Shown piece after piece: positions 26,917 through 35,590 of a stretch of 64,000 bases of DNA. The position numbers were made by a program, and so were the translations under genes. Positions within the stretch are counted from its first letter, which is position 1. Every line of letters begins with the position of its first letter. The notes beneath the pieces are model-generated. The model worked only from the letters and a program-made list of their open reading frames with translations. It was not told where the DNA came from and made no database searches. This stretch comes from Streptomyces capitiformicae (GTDB lineage Bacteria; Actinomycetota; Actinomycetes; Streptomycetales; Streptomycetaceae), in assembly GCF_002214185.1 (NCBI RefSeq), contig NZ_CP022161.1, positions 1,240,001 through 1,304,000 on the forward strand. The letters run 5' to 3'.

Positions 26917-28316
26917 CGGACCGGCGCTCCTTCCGCTCGCCGCAGGCCCAGGCGGGGCCCGAAGGACAGATACAGCCCGCCCACGGCGTTGGCCGGGCTC
27001 ATCGGAGCCTGCTTCTGCTCGTGGACCTTGTTGAGGTTGGCCAGCGGGTTCGGGTCACCGCTCTCCGCGCCGTTGAGGTGGGCGTGGACGCTGGCGTACA
27101 CGTCCTGTGCGTCGTCCATGTCGGCGATGCCGGTGACGATGCGGTCGAACGCCTCCTGCAGGTTGAGGTTGTCGCGCTGGTTCTGCGTGAGCCGCTGGGC
27201 GTTGTAGAAGTGGTGCTCCTTGCCGCGGTAGCTCTCGTAGAAGACGGACACCAGGACCAGCAGCCGTTCGTAGGCGTGCCGGTAGACGGTCTGGTAGAAC
27301 TCCCAGGCGTCCTCCTCCGCGACCTCTCCGCGCAGCACGCTGGCCAGGCTGGCGGCGCTCAGCATCCCGCTGTACGTGGCCAGGTGGACCCCGGTGGACA
27401 GCAGCGGGTCCAGGAAGCAGGCCGCGTCACCGCTGAGCAGATAGCCGGGCCCGCAGAAGCGGTCGGCGGTGTACGAGTAGTCCTGTTCCACCTTCATTCC
27501 GGACACCTGCTCGGCGCCGTCCAGCAGTCCCGCCACGGTCGGGCACTCGGCGACGACCTGGTCGTAGACCTCCTGGATGCCGCCCTGGGCGCGCTTCTTC
27601 TCGTTGAAGATGTCGCGCCCGGTGACCAGTCCGACGCTGGTGGTCCCGTCGTGCAGCGGGATGACCCAGAACCAGCCGTCGGGAGCCGAGCACACCGCGA
27701 TGGCGCCGTCCGGGCCCCGGTCGAGCCGCTTGACGCCCTTCCAGTAGCTCCAGGCGGCCACGTTCTGGAACACCTCGTGGTACTTCCGGCTGCGCTGCTG
27801 CCGGGCGGCGATCAGCCCGGTGCGGCCGGAGGCGTCGATCACGTAGTCGAAGGCGATCCGGCCGGACCGGCCGGGGTCCTTGGTGCCCACCCAACTGGCG
27901 GCCACCGGCCGGCCGTTCTCGAAGTGGACCTCCTTGACGGTGGTTTCCTCCACCACCGTCACCCCCAGCTCGGCCGCGTGCCGCAGCAGGATCTCGTCGA
28001 ACTCCGAACGCACCACCTGCCAGGCGTTGGTGCCGTCCGTACCGAGACCGCTGAAGTTGACCTCCCACTCTTCCGGGCCCCAGAAGAAGTAGGCACCGCC
28101 CTTCGGTTGGAAGCCGTGACGGTTCACCTTGTCCCAGACACCGAGGTATTCGAGGATCGGCCGGCAGGAGGGCAGGATCGACTCGCCGATGTGGTAGCGC
28201 GGGAACTTGTCCCGTTCCAGCAGCGTGACCTCGAATCCCTCCTTGGCCAGCAGACCGGCCGCCGTGGAGCCGGCGGGACCTCCCCCGATGACAAGAATCT
28301 GGGTGGAGTCGCGCAT
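26913..28316 (-). CDS. FADH2-dependent halogenase
   Basis: A 467-aa flavoprotein. ATG 28316 was chosen because the strong FAD motif ILVIGGGPAGSTAAGLLA follows within 10 residues and GGAG precedes it. It has the halogenase signature WxWxIP (GWFWVIPLHDG near residue 214) and the FPRYHIGESILPS segment of the phenol/pyrrole halogenase branch. It would chlorinate or brominate an aromatic ring, probably on a free or carrier-bound phenolic polyketide. It leads an operon with OMT3 and the LLM oxidoreductase. A separate flavin reductase is needed and is not seen in the window. Confidence 0.92.
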   Translation of the reverse strand: MRDSTQILVIGGGPAGSTAAGLLAKEGFEVTLLERDKFPRYHIGESILPSCRPILEYLGVWDKVNRHGFQPKGGAYFFWGPEEWEVNFSGLGTDGTNAWQVVRSEFDEILLRHAAELGVTVVEETTVKEVHFENGRPVAASWVGTKDPGRSGRIAFDYVIDASGRTGLIAARQQRSRKYHEVFQNVAAWSYWKGVKRLDRGPDGAIAVCSAPDGWFWVIPLHDGTTSVGLVTGRDIFNEKKRAQGGIQEVYDQVVAECPTVAGLLDGAEQVSGMKVEQDYSYTADRFCGPGYLLSGDAACFLDPLLSTGVHLATYSGMLSAASLASVLRGEVAEEDAWEFYQTVYRHAYERLLVLVSVFYESYRGKEHHFYNAQRLTQNQRDNLNLQEAFDRIVTGIADMDDAQDVYASVHAHLNGAESGDPNPLANLNKVHEQKQAPMSPANAVGGLYLSFGPRLGLRRAEGAPVR

Positions 28317-28502
28317 GAGCTCTCCAATCTCTGCGTCCCCGGGACGCGGTAGCGGGATGGGATGCCGCTGACCACCGTCGCTTCGGCCACTGGAAGAGGG
28401 GTGGAGGTGGGCTCGATGCGCCCCTCCAGCGGGACACGAGCTGGATTCGGCCACCTGATGGCCTAATGGGCCCCGCTCACCACAAGCAAAAGGAGTGACC
28501 CG
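28317..28502. promoter_or_regulatory. Divergent halogenase/VOC promoter region
   Basis: 186 bp between divergent starts. The plus-strand gene has an excellent AAAAGGAG site. No CTTGA-N3-TCAAG palindrome is present, so these genes may not be direct MarR targets. Confidence 0.45.
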
Positions 28503-29030
28503 ATGAGGACGTCGTTGAACGCGCGTAGATGGGCTGCGGGGACCGCGGCATCCGCGTTGCTGGTAGTCGGCCTGGGAAGCGTCGGAAACGCCACCGAAGC
28601 CAAGAAGGACAAGGGTGACGTAGTCGCGGCGGCGACCCGCTACGGGCAGCCGAACCTGTACACCAGCGACGTCGACAAGATGCTCGATTTCTACAGCAAG
28701 GCGCTGGGCTTCACGGTGGATCACCGGTTCCCGGCGGAAGGACCCGCGGTGTTCGGCACCGTGAGCAAGGGGGGCACTTACTACATCACCTTCACCACGT
28801 ACGACACGATCCGGACGTACACGGGCCTGAAGCACATCCAGAAGTCCGGGTTCAAGCAGTCGGACATCGCCGTGCTCGTCGACAACGTCGACCAGGCATT
28901 CGCCAAGGCCAAGAACGCCGGGGCGCATGTGCTCATGGCCCCCAAGGACCAGCCGTGGGGCGAGCGTCAGGCCTACATCTGTGACCCCGAGGGCAACCTC
29001 GTGCAGATCTCCACGCACACCGAGGGCTGA
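28503..29030 (+). CDS. Secreted VOC (glyoxalase/bleomycin-resistance fold) protein
   Basis: A 175-aa protein with a cleavable signal peptide (residues 1 to about 33: basic LNARRW, hydrophobic core, then GNATEA) and one VOC module (NLYTSDVDKMLDFYSKALGFTV ... SDIAVLVDNVDQAFAKAKNAGAHVLM ... YICDPEGNLVQIS). VOC enzymes are normally cytoplasmic, and export is unusual. A drug-binding or extracellular modifying role linked to the adjacent halogenase pathway is possible but unproven. The last codons and stop are duplicated just downstream. Confidence 0.88.
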   Translation: MRTSLNARRWAAGTAASALLVVGLGSVGNATEAKKDKGDVVAAATRYGQPNLYTSDVDKMLDFYSKALGFTVDHRFPAEGPAVFGTVSKGGTYYITFTTYDTIRTYTGLKHIQKSGFKQSDIAVLVDNVDQAFAKAKNAGAHVLMAPKDQPWGERQAYICDPEGNLVQISTHTEG

Positions 29031-29079
29031 TCACGCACACCGAGGGCTGATCACGAGCGCTCAGGAGCACGACGAGAGA

Positions 29080-29109
29080 GAGCCGGCAGGGCGCGTGCCC
29101 TGCCGGCTC
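29080..29109. terminator. Bidirectional hairpin terminator
   Basis: A perfect 13-bp stem (29080-29092 with 29097-29109) with GCGT loop lies between the convergent VOC and FMO3 genes. Confidence 0.85.
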
Positions 29110-29125
29110 CACCGGCCGCCGTCCG

Positions 29126-30337
29126 TCACAGGGCGGCGGCCGTCGCGTTCTCGGTCACCCGCTCCTCCCAGGAAACCCGGTACGAGTACACGGGAACGGT
29201 CGCCTTGACGCCGAGCTTCAGGAAGAACGGCAGGACCAGGTCCCGTACCGAGCGCTGGAAGCCGTTGGCCGCCGCCTTCTGGTTGCCGGTCCTGCGGCCC
29301 TCCTTGATGATCTTCTCCACCCGCTCCTGGCGGAGGGACTGGAAGGCCGCGAAGGCCTGCTGCGGGGTGGGAAGGTCGCGCAGGCACTTGGCCAGGACGA
29401 TCGCGTCCTCCATGGCCATGGAGGCCCCTTGCCCCACGTGCGGCGAGGTGGCGTGGGCGGCGTCGCCGACGAGGCAGACCCTGCCCCGGTGCCACAGCGG
29501 CAACGTGAGCATGTCGTAGATGGGGTAGCCGATGATGCCGCTCGCCGTGGAGTCGATGATGGCCGAGACGGGGTGGTGATCCTTGCGGTGGCGTTCCAGC
29601 AGCCGGGACTTCCACTCCTCGTGGGGAGTCCGCTCCGTCTCGCCCCGCGCGGGTTCCTTGGCCTGGTGGTAGTTCTCGAACCAGTAGACCTCTCCGCCCG
29701 GAATGGTCTGGTAGCCGAAGAAGCCCTTGTAGCAGAAGGACATCCGCATGACCCCGTCGGCCGGCGCGGCGTCCTTGGAACGGGTGTACCCGGCCGTGCC
29801 GATCACACCGGTGTACTCGGGGTGGGGAGCGTCGGGCATCACGGTGTACCGGGTCTTGGAGTGGATGCCGTCGCAGCCGATCAGGATGTCCGCCTCGGCG
29901 GTGGTGCCGTCGGCGAAGCGCACCCGGACACCGTCGCCGACCTCCTCCACACTCTCGAAGAACTTGCCGTACTCCACCCGGATTCCGCGGTTCACCGCGG
30001 CCTCGCGCAGGGCCTGGTTGAGCAGGCCCCGCTTCAGCAGCAGGGTCTCGGCGGGGTTCTCGCCGAGCTTCTTGCCGTGATGGTTGAGGAAGGCGGTGCT
30101 GGTGGTCTGGCTTCCCACGCGTTCGACGTCTTCGCGGACACCCAGGGTGTCCAGTACGGCCAGTCCGTTGGGTGCCAGGTTCAGAAAGGCACCGACGTCG
30201 TCACGGGGCTTTTCACTTCCCTCGTAGATGACGGCTTCGATTCCCGCCTTCTGCAGGAACATGGCCAAGACCGGCCCGGCGATACCGCAGCCGATCAGGG
30301 CCGCACTCCTTGTCCGGGTCGTCTCCACGTCACGCAT
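29126..30337 (-). CDS. FAD-dependent monooxygenase, TetX-like two-domain type, FMO3
   Basis: A 403-aa flavoprotein without the thioredoxin-like domain of FMO1/2. It has FAD motif LIGCGIAGPVLA, DG motif GCDGIHSKTRY and GD motif GRVCLVGDAAHATSPHVGQG near residue 290. Overall it resembles TetX/salicylate-hydroxylase-like enzymes. Its ATG lies within the end of a 45-aa leader ORF, and both are driven by the duplicated MarR-type promoter. It may be a tailoring enzyme or a self-protection enzyme that oxidises the product; the sequence does not decide. Confidence 0.88.
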   Translation of the reverse strand: MRDVETTRTRSAALIGCGIAGPVLAMFLQKAGIEAVIYEGSEKPRDDVGAFLNLAPNGLAVLDTLGVREDVERVGSQTTSTAFLNHHGKKLGENPAETLLLKRGLLNQALREAAVNRGIRVEYGKFFESVEEVGDGVRVRFADGTTAEADILIGCDGIHSKTRYTVMPDAPHPEYTGVIGTAGYTRSKDAAPADGVMRMSFCYKGFFGYQTIPGGEVYWFENYHQAKEPARGETERTPHEEWKSRLLERHRKDHHPVSAIIDSTASGIIGYPIYDMLTLPLWHRGRVCLVGDAAHATSPHVGQGASMAMEDAIVLAKCLRDLPTPQQAFAAFQSLRQERVEKIIKEGRRTGNQKAAANGFQRSVRDLVLPFFLKLGVKATVPVYSYRVSWEERVTENATAAAL

Positions 30338-30467
30338 CAGTCCACCTCGTCGTCTTGGATCGGCCCGCGGGCCGGCGCGGCACTACTGGCGCGTGACCGT
30401 AGCAACGCTCTGTGGGGATTCCGGTCGAAATCTGCTGGAGTGCGGCTGCGCTGTGCGGGGTGTTCAT
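30330..30467 (-). CDS. 45-aa leader ORF upstream of and overlapping FMO3
   Basis: It starts at ATG 30467 behind AGGAGGA and begins MNTPHSAAALQQIST. Its TGA (30332-30330) lies just inside the FMO3 start (30337), so translation is coupled. The promoter, ribosome site and first five codons (MNTPH) match those of the 22.5-kb gene; after that the two diverge. It looks like a promoter-plus-start segment copied from the 22.5-kb gene that now drives FMO3. The peptide itself need not have a function. Confidence 0.6.
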   Translation of the reverse strand: MNTPHSAAALQQISTGIPTERCYGHAPVVPRRPAGRSKTTRWTDA

Positions 30468-30600
30468 CACAGTGTTCCTCCTGGAACCCGGGCAACATTC
30501 CCGTTTTCGAAAAGGGCAACTCTCCTTGAGGGCCAACTCCCTTGACCGTCAAGGCACTTCTTTATCTTGAGGGTCGAGATACTTGATTGTCAAGTGAAGG
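30457..30600 (-). promoter_or_regulatory. MarR operator cluster 2 in duplicated promoter
   Basis: Sites: CTTGACCGTCAAG (30541-30553, perfect), ATCTTGAGGGTCGAGAT (30564-30580, one mismatch pair), ACTTGATTGTCAAGT (30581-30595, perfect). The whole segment is an inverted, slightly diverged copy of 22411-22549. The distance from outer palindrome to ATG is 128-129 nt in both. Confidence 0.85.
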
Positions 30601-30651
30601 CCGGGAAGTCCGGGCCCGAGTCGTTGCGCGGGGGCACTCCAGCGAGGGGCG

Positions 30652-32316
30652 TCAGTGGTGGGCGCTGTCGATCGTCCGCGGGGCGCCGCTCTCCGTACCC
30701 GGCTCCACAACGGTGAACTGCCCCATCATGCCCAGGTCTTCATGACGGAGAATGTGGCAGTGATACATGTACGGGGTCTTCGCGTCGGTGTGGGGCGGCA
30801 GCGCGACCGCCAGCCGCACGGTGTCTCCCGGAGGCACGCGCACGGTGTCCTTCGGCCCGCGCAGCCACGCGTCGGGCTTCTTCCCCGCGTACTCGATGAC
30901 GTTGAAGGTGGCTCCGTGGACGTGGAAGTTGTGCACCACCTCCGCGTCGCCGGTCACCTCCCAGATCTCGACCTCCCCGGCCGGACACACCTCGTCGATG
31001 CGGCTCATGTCCATGCTCTTGCCGTTGATCGTGAAGCTGTTGAACGCGAAGCTGCGGGTGCGCGCCTTCTCGGGAACGCTGATCGCGGAGGGAGCCCCGC
31101 GCAGGGTGTCGGGCAGTGGGCGGGACTCGGTGAGCCGGTCACGCGCCCGCACCTCGATCATGTCGAAGGTGTCCTCCTGGCCGCCGAGTCGGGCGGTCGG
31201 GAACTGCAGACCGAGCTCGGGCTCGAAACTGCGCAGCACGACCCGTTCCCCCGGTTTGAAGGCCACCACTATCTCGGCGCGTTCACCGGGGGTGAGCTGC
31301 AGCCGTCGCAGCGGTAGGGGCTTCTCCAGCAACCCGTTCTCCTGGGCGACCAGGTGGAACTCCCGGCTGTCGGTGAATCCCAGGTTGTAGGTCCTGGCGC
31401 CGGAGCCGTTCAGCAGCCTGAACCGCACCAGTGTGGTGGAGACCTGGACGTGCGGGTCATAGGTGCCGTTCACCAGGATGGTGTCACCGAGCACACCCGG
31501 ACTGCCCACGCCCGCCAGGCTCTGCATGAAGGTGGCCCCGCTCAGATCGAGGGTGCCGTCGTCGTTGAACTGCCGGTCCTGCAGGATCAGCGGAATGTCG
31601 TCCACACCATAGGAGTTGGGGAGACCGGACCGGTCCGCCTCGTCGTCCTCGATGATGAACATGCCGGCGAGGCCCCGCAGTACGTGGTCGGCCGTGCTTC
31701 CGTGCGGATGCGGGTGGTACCAGAGCGTCGCGGCCGGCTGGCTGATCTCCCACTCGGGGTTCCAGTCGGCTCCGGGCCGCACCATCTGGTGCGGGCCGCC
31801 GTCCATTTCGGCGGGCAGATGCATGCCGTGCCAGTGCAGTGTGGTCGCGTCCGGAAGGCTGTTGGTGAGCGACACCGACACCTTCTGTCCGCGGCGCGCC
31901 CGTAGCGTGGGCCCCAGGAGGGCGCCGTTGATCCCCCAGGTCGGCGTCTGCTTGCCGGGCAGCAGCTTGCTCTCGCCGGTCTGGGCGGTCAGCCGGAACA
32001 CACGGCGTCCGGATCCGTCGGGCTTCCCCTCCAACAGCGGGGGGATCCGCACCTTGTTGGCGAACGAGAGTTCACCGACATTGCTCAACTTGCGTCCGTT
32101 GTAGACCACGGCGAAGTTGGCCGCGTAGGCGCCGGCGCCCAGCAGGCCGACGCCCATGACACCGCCCGTGATCAGCAGAATCCTGCGTCGGATCGTCCGT
32201 GGGCGCTTCGTCGGCGCCTTCTGGCCGGGTCCGCTCTCGCCGCCGCGCACCACGGCCGATTCGTCCTCCCCGCTTCCCTTGTGATGGTCGGTCGTGGAAC
32301 TGTGGCTACCAGTCAT
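30652..32316 (-). CDS. Multicopper oxidase (CotA/bilirubin-oxidase-like)
   Basis: A 554-aa protein from ATG 32316. After a hydrophilic N-terminus comes an RRRIL-type hydrophobic export segment (about residues 42-68), possibly Tat. All copper ligands are present: HWHG near 160, WYHPHPHG near 200, HNFHVHG near 465, and HCHILRHEDLGMMGQF near 520. The three cupredoxin domains have the CotA/FtsP layout. Such laccases carry out phenol coupling, and some dimerise aromatic polyketides. Outside-membrane coupling or maturation of an island product is an inference from context. Confidence 0.92.
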   Translation of the reverse strand: MTGSHSSTTDHHKGSGEDESAVVRGGESGPGQKAPTKRPRTIRRRILLITGGVMGVGLLGAGAYAANFAVVYNGRKLSNVGELSFANKVRIPPLLEGKPDGSGRRVFRLTAQTGESKLLPGKQTPTWGINGALLGPTLRARRGQKVSVSLTNSLPDATTLHWHGMHLPAEMDGGPHQMVRPGADWNPEWEISQPAATLWYHPHPHGSTADHVLRGLAGMFIIEDDEADRSGLPNSYGVDDIPLILQDRQFNDDGTLDLSGATFMQSLAGVGSPGVLGDTILVNGTYDPHVQVSTTLVRFRLLNGSGARTYNLGFTDSREFHLVAQENGLLEKPLPLRRLQLTPGERAEIVVAFKPGERVVLRSFEPELGLQFPTARLGGQEDTFDMIEVRARDRLTESRPLPDTLRGAPSAISVPEKARTRSFAFNSFTINGKSMDMSRIDEVCPAGEVEIWEVTGDAEVVHNFHVHGATFNVIEYAGKKPDAWLRGPKDTVRVPPGDTVRLAVALPPHTDAKTPYMYHCHILRHEDLGMMGQFTVVEPGTESGAPRTIDSAHH

Positions 32317-32493
32317 GGGGCAATCATCGGGTCGCCCACTGGAGTCTTGCCTGAATATTGCTCGACTCCGGCTCAATTCCGTGGCCTCGCGCCGGCCACA
32401 CCCTCCCGCTTTTCGACCCGCTCGAGCGGTTCTCGAGGGGTGCCCCGCATGCTCCCGTACGTCCCCGTGCCCGCCACCGGATCAGGAGTCGAC
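32317..32493. promoter_or_regulatory. Divergent multicopper oxidase/SDR promoter region
   Basis: 177 bp between divergent genes. No MarR-type palindrome and no convincing promoter boxes were found. Confidence 0.4.
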
Positions 32494-33177
32494 GTGCCCC
32501 CTTCCCGTACCGCACTGGTGACCGGAGCGAACCGGGGGCTGGGCCTCGCGGTGGCCGCCCAGTTGCACGCCCGGGGACACCGGGTTCTGCTGGCCGCACG
32601 CGACGAGCGCGCGGCGGCCGAGGCCGCCGATCGACTGGGCGGCCAAGCCGTCCCCCTCGCGCTCGACGTCACCGACCAGGAGTCGGTGGACCGGGCGGTC
32701 AAGTACACCGGAGCCGTGGACGTCCTCATCAACAACGCCGGTGTGCAGCTGGACTGGGGGGAGTCCCCCTCGGCCGTCGACCTGGACCGGGTGCGGCACA
32801 CCCTCGAGGTGAACCTACTGGGCGCCTGGCGGATGGCCCAGGCGTTCCTGCCGGGCATGGTGGATCGCGGCTGGGGCAGGGTGGTCAACGTCTCCAGTGG
32901 CGCCGCGTCCTTCGCGTACGGCCCCGCGGCACAGTGCCCCGCCTACTCGGCGTCCAAGACGGCGCTGAACGCGCTGACCGTGATGCTGGCGAAGGAGACG
33001 GAGGGCACCGGGGTGCTGGTGAACTCCATCAACCCGGGGATGGTCAGGACCCGGATGCGCCCGGACGCCGAACAGTCCCCCCAGGAGGCCGCGCGGCACA
33101 TCGCCGACGCCGCCACGCTGCCGGACGACGGGCCTTCGGGGGTCTTCCTGCGCAGGGACACCACCATTCCGTGGTGA
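32494..33177 (+). CDS. Short-chain dehydrogenase/reductase
   Basis: A 227-aa classical SDR from GTG 32494 behind AGGAG. It has cofactor motif TGANRGLG, NNAG in VLINNAGVQ, active-site Ser in VVNVSSGAA and YSASK. The Arg after the second beta strand (AARDER) suggests NADPH. It lies between the multicopper oxidase and the MMPL exporter. It probably reduces or oxidises a ketone of the island product. Confidence 0.9.
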   Translation: MPPSRTALVTGANRGLGLAVAAQLHARGHRVLLAARDERAAAEAADRLGGQAVPLALDVTDQESVDRAVKYTGAVDVLINNAGVQLDWGESPSAVDLDRVRHTLEVNLLGAWRMAQAFLPGMVDRGWGRVVNVSSGAASFAYGPAAQCPAYSASKTALNALTVMLAKETEGTGVLVNSINPGMVRTRMRPDAEQSPQEAARHIADAATLPDDGPSGVFLRRDTTIPW

Positions 33178-33286
33178 AACCCCGGTGGCCGGGGCGGACC
33201 GCGTGATTCTAGTCAGGCTGTATACCGGCACGAGTGCCCGGTGAGTTGATGACCCCCCATCGTCCGACAAGGGGATCGCGACCATC

Positions 33287-35464
33287 ATGTCTACTCGTCC
33301 GCCCGACTCCGTTTCCGCTGAGCGGTCCGAACACGCCGGTGTCTTCTCCAAAATGGCGGGGTTCGCCGGTCGGCACCGATGGACAGCTCTGATCCTGTGG
33401 CTGGTTGTGCTCGTCGGCGTCTGGGTCGGCGCCTCGCGAGCGGGCGACCACTACCGCGACGACTACTCACTGCCGGGCACCCAGACCCAGCAAGCCCTTG
33501 AGGTGCTGCGGGAACACGGTGCGCAGAACGCCTGGAACACCGTCGAGATCGTGCTGCACGACAAGAACGGGCTCCGCGGCTCCGGAACCGAGTCCGATGT
33601 GGCCCGGATGCTGGAGCAGGTGGCCGAGCTGCCGGGCGTGGTCCAGGTCCGCAGCCCCTACGAGGACGAGTCCGCGATCTCGTCCGACGGCACCATCGGG
33701 TACGCCACCGTGGTCCTGGACCGTCCGGCCGAAGATGTGCCTGCCGAGCGGACCGAGCGGCTCCTGGAGACCGCGCGGGAAATACAGACGGACCGGCTGC
33801 AGGTGGAACTGGGCGGAGGCGCCGCGCGCAAACTGGCCGAGGGTCAGGGCGGCGGCGCGGAGGGAGCCGGGATCTTCGCGGCGCTGGTGATCCTGCTGTT
33901 CATGTTCGGCACGGTCATCGCCGCGGGCCTTCCGGTGATCACCGCCGTGTTCGCGGTCGGAACCACGCTGGGCATCATCGTGCTCGCCTCGCACCAGTTC
34001 ACCATCGCCAGCTACTCCCCCTATGTGATGACCCTGGTCGGCCTGGGCGTGGGCATCGACTACGCGCTGCTGATCTTCGCCCGCTACCGGACCGAGCTCG
34101 TCAAGGGCGTGGCCCCGGACCAGGCCTCGCGCGGCGCGTTGGAGGCGGCCGGCCGGACCGTCCTCTTCGCCGGCTGCACGGTGATCATCGCCCTGCTCGG
34201 CCTGGTCGCGCTCGGTCTCGGCGCGCTGCGGGGCATGGCGCTCTCGGTCGCGCTGACCGTGCTGCTCACCATGCTGGCCTCGCTGACGCTGCTGCCCGCG
34301 CTGCTCGCGATCTTCGGCAAGCGGTTCGCCCGGCAGTTCACGGAGCGGGCCCGCAAGCGTGCGGCCAAGGGCAGGGCGGAGGAGGGCGCCCGGTGGCGCG
34401 CCTGGGGACAGGCCGTACAGCGGCGTCCGTGGGCCGCGCTGGTGGTGCCCGTGGTGGCGCTGGGCGCTCTCGCGGTCCCCGTGGCGGATCTGCGGCTCGG
34501 CCTCGCGGACGCCGGCAACGACCCGGAGGGCACCACCAGCCGCGTGGCGTACGACCTGCTCGCGGAGGGGTTCGGCCCGGGATTCAACGGCCCTCTGGTC
34601 ATCGTGGCCGACGGTGGCGAGGGCGGCGACGCCGTGCGGGCGGCCCAGGCGGCCGCGGACACGCTCGGCGACACCCCGGGCATCGCCATGGTCAACGACC
34701 CGTTCCCCACCGAGGACGGCGCGGCCGCCATGGTCATCGCCGTCCCGAAGACCGCTCCGCAGGACACCGCGACCAAGGAGCTGGTGCACCGGCTGCGCGA
34801 CGATGTGCTGCCGAAGGTGACGGAGCGGACCGACGTCACCTACCTGGTCGGCGGGGCGACGGCGTCCGTGGTGGACTTCTCCGACTCCATCGAGGGACGC
34901 ATGCCGCTGTTCGTGGTGATCGTGATCGGACTCTCGGTGGTCCTGCTGATGGCGGTGTTCCGCTCGGTGCTGATCCCGCTGAAGGCCGCCGTGCTCAATC
35001 TCCTGAGCGTCGGTGCCGCGCTGGGCGCGGTCGCCCTGGTGTTCCAGCACGGCTGGTTCGGCGCGGAGCCGGGCCCCATCGAGGCGTTCCTGCCGACCAT
35101 GATCTTCGCCATCGTCTTCGGTCTGTCCATGGACTACGAGATCTTCCTGGTCTCCCGGATGCGCGAGGAGTGGCTCCGCTCCAAGGACGCGGCCAAGGCG
35201 GTCCGGGAAGGGCTGGCGCACACCGGAGCGGTCGTCACCGCGGCCGGCGCCGTCATGATCGTGGTGTTCGGCGCCTTCATGCTCAGCCAGGACCGCATGC
35301 TGCGGCAGTTCGGTTTCGGTCTCGCGGTGGCGATCTTCATCGACGCCGTCGTCATCCGCTGTCTCATCCTGCCGGCGGCCATGCGGCTGATGGGCCGCCA
35401 CGCCTGGTGGCTGCCGCGGGTGCTGGCCAGGGCACTTCCGGAGGTGAAGGTGGAGAAGCACTGA
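33287..35464 (+). CDS. MMPL/RND-family exporter
   Basis: A 725-aa membrane protein with the MMPL arrangement: first helix near residue 35, an extracytoplasmic loop, and five clustered helices, then the whole half repeated. It has the conserved GIDYALLIFARYR and SMDYEIFLVSRMREEW segments that carry the proton-relay Asp-Tyr pairs. Actinobacterial homologues export lipids, pigments and aromatic antibiotics, so this is the best self-resistance/export candidate of the island. It is followed by a strong terminator. Confidence 0.92.
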   Translation: MSTRPPDSVSAERSEHAGVFSKMAGFAGRHRWTALILWLVVLVGVWVGASRAGDHYRDDYSLPGTQTQQALEVLREHGAQNAWNTVEIVLHDKNGLRGSGTESDVARMLEQVAELPGVVQVRSPYEDESAISSDGTIGYATVVLDRPAEDVPAERTERLLETAREIQTDRLQVELGGGAARKLAEGQGGGAEGAGIFAALVILLFMFGTVIAAGLPVITAVFAVGTTLGIIVLASHQFTIASYSPYVMTLVGLGVGIDYALLIFARYRTELVKGVAPDQASRGALEAAGRTVLFAGCTVIIALLGLVALGLGALRGMALSVALTVLLTMLASLTLLPALLAIFGKRFARQFTERARKRAAKGRAEEGARWRAWGQAVQRRPWAALVVPVVALGALAVPVADLRLGLADAGNDPEGTTSRVAYDLLAEGFGPGFNGPLVIVADGGEGGDAVRAAQAAADTLGDTPGIAMVNDPFPTEDGAAAMVIAVPKTAPQDTATKELVHRLRDDVLPKVTERTDVTYLVGGATASVVDFSDSIEGRMPLFVVIVIGLSVVLLMAVFRSVLIPLKAAVLNLLSVGAALGAVALVFQHGWFGAEPGPIEAFLPTMIFAIVFGLSMDYEIFLVSRMREEWLRSKDAAKAVREGLAHTGAVVTAAGAVMIVVFGAFMLSQDRMLRQFGFGLAVAIFIDAVVIRCLILPAAMRLMGRHAWWLPRVLARALPEVKVEKH

Positions 35465-35468
35465 GCCG

Positions 35469-35502
35469 CGTCCGCCCGGCGGCAGCGGCCGCCGGGCGGA
35501 CG
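35469..35502 (+). terminator. Hairpin terminator after the MMPL gene
   Basis: A perfect 15-bp stem (35469-35483 with 35488-35502) with AGCG loop lies directly after the stop codon. Confidence 0.85.
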
Positions 35503-35554
35503 TACCGAACAGGACGTACCGAACAGGACGTACCGAACAGGACGTACCTAACAG
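35499..35554. repeat. 14-bp tandem repeat, four copies
   Basis: GACGTACCGAACAG repeats at 35499, 35513, 35527 and 35541; the last copy is GACGTACCTAACAG. It lies between the MMPL terminator and the end of the P450 remnant. Confidence 0.95.
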
Positions 35555-35590
35555 CCGCACCGGCGCGGGACCGCGCGGGTGCGGCGGGAA

